Source: Sinosporangium siamense (GTDB lineage: Bacteria; Actinomycetota; Actinomycetes; Streptosporangiales; Streptosporangiaceae). From it: 64,000 nucleotides of DNA. Positions 60,639-64,000 of the stretch are shown piece by piece (position 1 is the stretch's first letter; the number at the start of each line of letters is the position of its first letter). The position numbers and the translations under genes were made by a program. The notes under the pieces were generated by a model. That model had not been told where the DNA came from. It made no database searches and worked only from the letters and a program-made list of their open reading frames with translations. The stretch covers positions 62,001 through 126,000 of the forward strand of contig NZ_BOOW01000045.1 in assembly GCF_016863435.1 (NCBI RefSeq), given 5' to 3'.

Positions 60639-62052
60639 GGGTTCGCTCCTTCGACTCGCTCACCTTGCTATATCCCCTTATACCCCCCCGCCGTATAGGT
60701 CGGCAACGTCCGAGGGCGGGCCAGGTGGCGTGGTGCTGGTCGATGACGTAGTCGTGGCCGTGCCGCCACCCGCCGCCCACGGCCTCGGCGCCGGCCAGGT
60801 GGGGATGGTCCGCGGACAGGTCGATGTGAAGGTGGTCCAGCCGCACCGGGTCGCGGGAAGGCCAGGTCAGCGCAGCCGCGACGGCGGCGGCCAGGGCGAC
60901 CCCGCCCAGCGCGGCGGCGGCGGCGGGCAGGCCCGCCGCCGTGGCGAGCCACCCGGCCAGGGGATAGGTCAGCAGCCAGCACGCGTGCGACAGGGAGAAG
61001 TGCGCGGCGAAGGCGGCGGGCAGATCGGGATCGGCGCACGAACGGCGGATCACCCGGCCGCTCGGGGTCAGTACGGCGGAGCCGGCGAAGCCGATCGCCG
61101 CCCAGGCGGCCAGGAGCGCGGGCCAGGACCACGGCCCGGGGGAGGCGGCGGTGAGCGCAGTGACGGCGGCCATCGCGGCGGGCAGCGCGAAGGCGGCGGG
61201 CAGCATCACGCCGCGATCGCTCACCCGGGTGAGCAGGCGCGGCAGCAGGAGTGCGGCGAGCATCGAGCCCGCGCCGTAGGCGCCGAGCGCCAGGGAGACG
61301 GCCTCGGCCGGGCGCTCGAAATGGTGGCGGACCACGACGACGGTGTTGACCAGGACCATCGCCCCCGCGGCCGCCACAGCCAGGTCCAGCGCGAGCAGGG
61401 CGCGCAGGCGCGGTGTGCGCCACCAGAGGCGGGCGCCGAAGACGGCTCTGCCGTACACCCCGCTGGTGCGCTCCACCGGGGAGGGCCGCGGCAGGACGAC
61501 CGAGACGACGAGGGCGGCGGAGGCCGCGAAGCCGGCGGCGGTGCCGGTGAACAACCACGAGTAGGGGAGCACGACGAGGAGCGCGGTGGCGACGGCCGGG
61601 CTGAGCAGGCTCTCCAGGTCGTAGGCGAGGCGGGACATCGACAACGCGCGGGTGTAGTCGCGTTCGGCGGGGAGCACCTGGGGGATGACGGCCTGGAACG
61701 TCGGGGTGAACGCCGCAGACGCCGCCTGCAGCAGGAAGATCAGCACGTAGATCTGCCAGATCTGGGTGATCAGCGGCAGGGTGAGGGCGACCGCGGCCCG
61801 GATGAGGTCCGCCCCGACCATGAGCGTCCGCCTGGGCAGGCGGTCGGCCAGGGCGCCGATCACGGGGGAGATGGTGACATAGGTGACCATCTTGATCGTG
61901 AGCGCCGTGCCGAGGACCGCCGAGGCGTTGTCGCCCGCGAGGTCGTAGGCGAGGAGACTGAGTGCCACGGTCGCCAGCCCCGTGCCCAGGAGGGCGACGG
62001 CCTGGGCGGTGAACAGGTGGCGGTATGTGCGGTTCCGTAACACGGACAACAT
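60631..62052 (-). CDS. MFS transporter with His-rich C-terminal tail
   Basis: 473 aa from ATG 62052 with GGGAGG at good spacing; the frame is open further upstream without an SD. About 12 helices; the opening RNRTYRHLFTAQAVALLGTGLATVALSLLAYDLAG and ADRLPRRTLMVGADLIRAA are typical of MFS members next to ArsR genes. After the last helix comes a cytoplasmic tail with DHLHIDLSADHPH and WRHGHDYVIDQHH, about 11 histidines. With an ArsR/SmtB sensor upstream this points to export of a transition metal such as nickel, cobalt or zinc. Confidence 0.85.
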   Translation of the reverse strand: MLSVLRNRTYRHLFTAQAVALLGTGLATVALSLLAYDLAGDNASAVLGTALTIKMVTYVTISPVIGALADRLPRRTLMVGADLIRAAVALTLPLITQIWQIYVLIFLLQAASAAFTPTFQAVIPQVLPAERDYTRALSMSRLAYDLESLLSPAVATALLVVLPYSWLFTGTAAGFAASAALVVSVVLPRPSPVERTSGVYGRAVFGARLWWRTPRLRALLALDLAVAAAGAMVLVNTVVVVRHHFERPAEAVSLALGAYGAGSMLAALLLPRLLTRVSDRGVMLPAAFALPAAMAAVTALTAASPGPWSWPALLAAWAAIGFAGSAVLTPSGRVIRRSCADPDLPAAFAAHFSLSHACWLLTYPLAGWLATAAGLPAAAAALGGVALAAAVAAALTWPSRDPVRLDHLHIDLSADHPHLAGAEAVGGGWRHGHDYVIDQHHATWPALGRCRPIRRGGIRGYSKVSESKERTHG

Positions 62053-62074
62053 CGACGGCCTCCCGGAGGTCAAC

Positions 62075-62094
62075 ATGTGCATACGTGTGCACAT
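62075..62094. promoter_or_regulatory. ArsR/SmtB-type operator before the MFS gene
   Basis: ATGTGCA (62075-62081) and TGCACAT (62088-62094) are inverted with a 6-bp centre, 23 bp upstream of the MFS start, next to the AT-rich ATTAACCATA segment that could hold the -10. The dyad resembles operators of metal-sensing ArsR/SmtB repressors. Confidence 0.6.
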
Positions 62095-62135
62095 ATTAAC
62101 CATAGCTCTACCAGGGGCGTAGTCCTCAGTCACGC

Positions 62136-62486
62136 TCAGTCGTGTGGCGGAAGGGAACGGATCTGGTGGTCGGCGACGTTCATCGCCTCCTCCACAAGCC
62201 GCCGCAGATGGCCGTGGCGCAATGAGTAGTAGACGTGACGCCCGTCCCTGCGCGTGGTCACCAGGCCCGCGAGCCGGAGCTTCGCCAGATGCTGGCTCAC
62301 CGACGGGCGCGGCGCGCCGCACTCCTCGGTGAGCGTGGTGACGTCGGCCTCACCCCGGCCCAGACGGTGCAGGAGCGCCAGGCGGGTGCGATCGGCGAGC
62401 AGGACGAGCACAGACGCGGCGACCTCCAGCCGTTCGCCGTCGGCCTGCGAACCGTGTGCACCTGCCAGGTGCGCGCTTGTGCTCAT
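62136..62486 (-). CDS. ArsR/SmtB-family metal-sensor repressor
   Basis: 116 aa. The winged helix (about 20-90) has LADRTRLALLHRLGRGEADVTTLTEECGAPRPSVSQHLAKLRLAGLV. The alpha-5 helix HGHLRRLVEEAMNVADHQ and a final HD carry the histidines seen in nickel/cobalt sensors NmtR and KmtR; a His near the N-terminus (SAHLAGAHG) may complete the site. It lies 83 bp upstream of the MFS gene and probably represses it at the 62075 dyad, releasing on metal binding. Confidence 0.85.
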   Translation of the reverse strand: MSTSAHLAGAHGSQADGERLEVAASVLVLLADRTRLALLHRLGRGEADVTTLTEECGAPRPSVSQHLAKLRLAGLVTTRRDGRHVYYSLRHGHLRRLVEEAMNVADHQIRSLPPHD

Positions 62487-62578
62487 GTGCCCATCGTAGG
62501 ACCGTGCCCCGGCCCCGTCCGAGGATCAGCGCCCGCTTCTGCCGTCCGGGTGGAGCACAACCTTGATCCCCCCGTCGG

Positions 62579-62905
62579 CACCTTGCCCTCCGCCGCCATC
62601 TGACCCTGCATCTCAGCGGCGCCCGGGTCATGCGGCACGAACACCCCCACCGCACTGATCGAACCGGTGAACCGGACGGCGTCGATCAGCGTGTTGAGCG
62701 GCCCGCCGGCGTCCTCACGCCCCTGCGGGTCGTGGGCCTGGTAACCCACGCATTCGCAGCCGTTGTCCGCGCCCATGCCGAGCGTCGTCTCCTTGACGAC
62801 CTCGACCGGGTGCTGTTCGGCGGGATTGATGGGAGTGGCCCCCATCTCCTCCGCGACACGCAGCCGGTCGGGATGATGATCGGCCACCCACACCCGGCCC
62901 GCCCC
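62579..62905 (-). pseudogene. Relic of glutathione-independent formaldehyde dehydrogenase
   Basis: 109 codons match the middle of the zinc-dependent FdhA family: GRVWVADHHPDRLRVAEEMGAT, GADNGCECVGYQAHDPQG and VRFTGSISAVGVFVPHDPGA. Neither the zinc-site N-terminal half nor the C-terminal third is present. The left edge joins unrelated sequence inside the arsR promoter region and the right edge ends near 62905, so it is a deletion remnant. Confidence 0.8.
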
Positions 62906-63043
62906 GCGAGACAATGCCTCTACCTTTCCCCCTTCCACCCAGCCCCCCGGCGAAACACGTCGCTGGACATCGGGGTCAGGTCACTTCGCGCGGCCGACAT
63001 CTTTAACGTGACAAGGACATAGATATGAATTTATGGAGGCAAG

Positions 63044-63634
63044 ATGACAGGTGACTATCGGCAGATACGGGCCGACTACGACGAGAACGGGATTACCGTC
63101 TATCAGGCTTACGGGCCGCATATCGCGATCCCTGCTGCGAAGTCCGGGCGTTTCCCCGAGACCTGGAGCCGGCAGCGGATGACGTGGATCAAACCGTCGT
63201 TCCTCTGGATGATGTACCGCTCCGGCTGGGCCGGTAAGCCGGGCCAGGAGCACGTGGTGGCGGTGCGGCTGCGCCGCGAGGGGTTCGAGGACGCCCTGCG
63301 CAACGCCGGACTGAGCCACTACGACCGGAAAGCGCACGCCGACCACGACGCCTGGGCCCGCACCCGGCATCGCCAGGTGCGTGTGCAGTGGGACCCCGAG
63401 CGCGATCTGCACTTGCATGCGCTGCCGCACCGGTCACTCCAGGTGGGGCTGTCGGGGGCGTACGCGGCGCGTTACGCCGATGAATGGATCCTCGACATCA
63501 CCGACATCACCGACACGGTCAACGAGGTGCGCCGTCTGGTGGCCGACGGCGACCTGTCCGGGGCGGCGGAGCGCCTCCCGCTGGAGCGGCCTTATCCCGT
63601 CTCCGCCGACATCGCCACGACATTGGGGATGTGA
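63044..63634 (+). CDS. DUF4291 family protein
   Basis: 196 aa with GGAGGCAAG before ATG. RQIRADYDENGITVYQAYGPHIAIPA, then RMTWIKPSFLWMMYRSGWA, and VQWDPERDLHLHALPHRSLQVGL are the conserved blocks of DUF4291. The family is widespread in bacteria and fungi and has no assigned biochemical role; length is normal. No signal peptide. It converges on the TetR gene with only 3 bp between stop codons. Confidence 0.88.
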   Translation: MTGDYRQIRADYDENGITVYQAYGPHIAIPAAKSGRFPETWSRQRMTWIKPSFLWMMYRSGWAGKPGQEHVVAVRLRREGFEDALRNAGLSHYDRKAHADHDAWARTRHRQVRVQWDPERDLHLHALPHRSLQVGLSGAYAARYADEWILDITDITDTVNEVRRLVADGDLSGAAERLPLERPYPVSADIATTLGM

Positions 63635-63637
63635 CCG

Positions 63638-64000
63638 TCACCTCTTGAGGAGTTCGCGCGCGAGCGCCTCACTCCACCATCGCTCGATCTGGTCGGGCGA
63701 CCAGCCGCGCTCGACGGCAAGGGTCGTATAGACGTCGATGTTGCACATGCCCGCATATATGTCGACAGCGGTGGGGACGTCCAGGCCGTCGCGGAGTGTG
63801 CCGGCCGGCCAGGAGCCGAACACCCGGATCCGCGTCTCGTCCCCCCGCCGCCTGGCGTCGCCGTATGTCGTGGCGAACGCGGGCTCGGAACGCGCGGCCT
63901 CCCGCACAAGGTTGATAAGGCCTCCCGCGCGCTCGAAGAGCCGCCTGTCGTAGGCGGCCATCGCCGCGAGCTGGCGGGCCGGGCCGGCGGCGGGATCCTC
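63638..64000 (-). CDS. TetR-family regulator, C-terminal part (cut by window end)
   Basis: The last 120 codons of a gene that continues past 64000; the frame is open to the edge. The segment FERAGGLINLVREAARSEPAFATTYGDARRRGDETRIRVF, then DGLDVPTAVDIYAGMCNIDVYTTLAVERGWSPDQIERWWSEALARELL, is the ligand-binding and dimer domain of TetR/AcrR regulators. The internal ATG at 63961 is not the real start. The DNA-binding half and target are outside the window. Confidence 0.78.
   Translation of the reverse strand, partial: EDPAAGPARQLAAMAAYDRRLFERAGGLINLVREAARSEPAFATTYGDARRRGDETRIRVFGSWPAGTLRDGLDVPTAVDIYAGMCNIDVYTTLAVERGWSPDQIERWWSEALARELLKR

Overview
The window looks like chromosomal DNA of a high-GC filamentous actinomycete, most likely a Streptosporangiales member (Nonomuraea/Streptosporangium-like). 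The reasons are the strong third-position GC bias, frequent GTG/TTG starts, ATGA-type overlaps, and families such as CU044_5270, DUF6461, DUF4291, the I36 inhibitor and large-subunit catalase. The species call is inference. I see no rRNA, tRNA, CRISPR array, transposase or integrase.

Layout. 1-13 kb: a secreted carbonic-anhydrase-like protein behind operator-like palindromes, galE, a leucine-rich-repeat-variant protein, a stretch of broken genes (4.9-6.3 kb), a secreted tripeptidyl-aminopeptidase-type hydrolase, an MgtC protein, and a translationally coupled operon GH15 glycosidase > enolase-superfamily enzyme > SDR. 13-25.7 kb: a fused FAD/Fe-S dehydrogenase, a candidate structured RNA, an ECF sigma factor with its CU044_5270 partner, an I36 inhibitor, VanZ, DUF6461, an SRPBCC protein, an Orn/Lys/Arg decarboxylase and a large catalase.

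25.7-46.2 kb: a long catabolic cluster on the plus strand. It holds a copper amine oxidase, a His-rich membrane protein, a histone-deacetylase-fold amidohydrolase, a NitT/TauT-type ABC importer, a flavoprotein, an SDR, an APC permease, an amidase, two related FAD oxidoreductases, a GMC oxidoreductase, a GlcG/HbpS protein, a YciI protein and a zinc alcohol dehydrogenase. One LysR regulator sits inside it on the opposite strand. Three 15-bp sites of the form ATAA-N7-TTAT (25704, 33997, 35860) lie upstream of the amine oxidase, at the lysR/flavoprotein divergent promoter and upstream of the SDR. I read these as the LysR operators that join the blocks into one regulon. The substrate is unknown; an acylated amine or amide is the best guess.

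46.3-50.3 kb: scattered cobalamin genes (cobM, a PduO-type adenosyltransferase, cobF), a frameshifted cobB relic and a secreted alpha/alpha-barrel protein that could bind a corrinoid. 50.3-64 kb: a MerR-controlled efflux pump with a MerR-type promoter, a deletion scar that beheaded both a WYL regulator and a UvrA-like ATPase, an ArsR > AHSA1 > dihydrofolate-reductase-like operon that looks leaderless, a Ser/Thr kinase with a relic of a second kinase in front, a secreted glycerophosphodiesterase, an ArsR > His-tailed MFS > PIG-L-like operon, a formaldehyde dehydrogenase relic, DUF4291 and a partial TetR regulator. Three convergent or gene-end junctions carry loopless 34-36 bp perfect palindromes.
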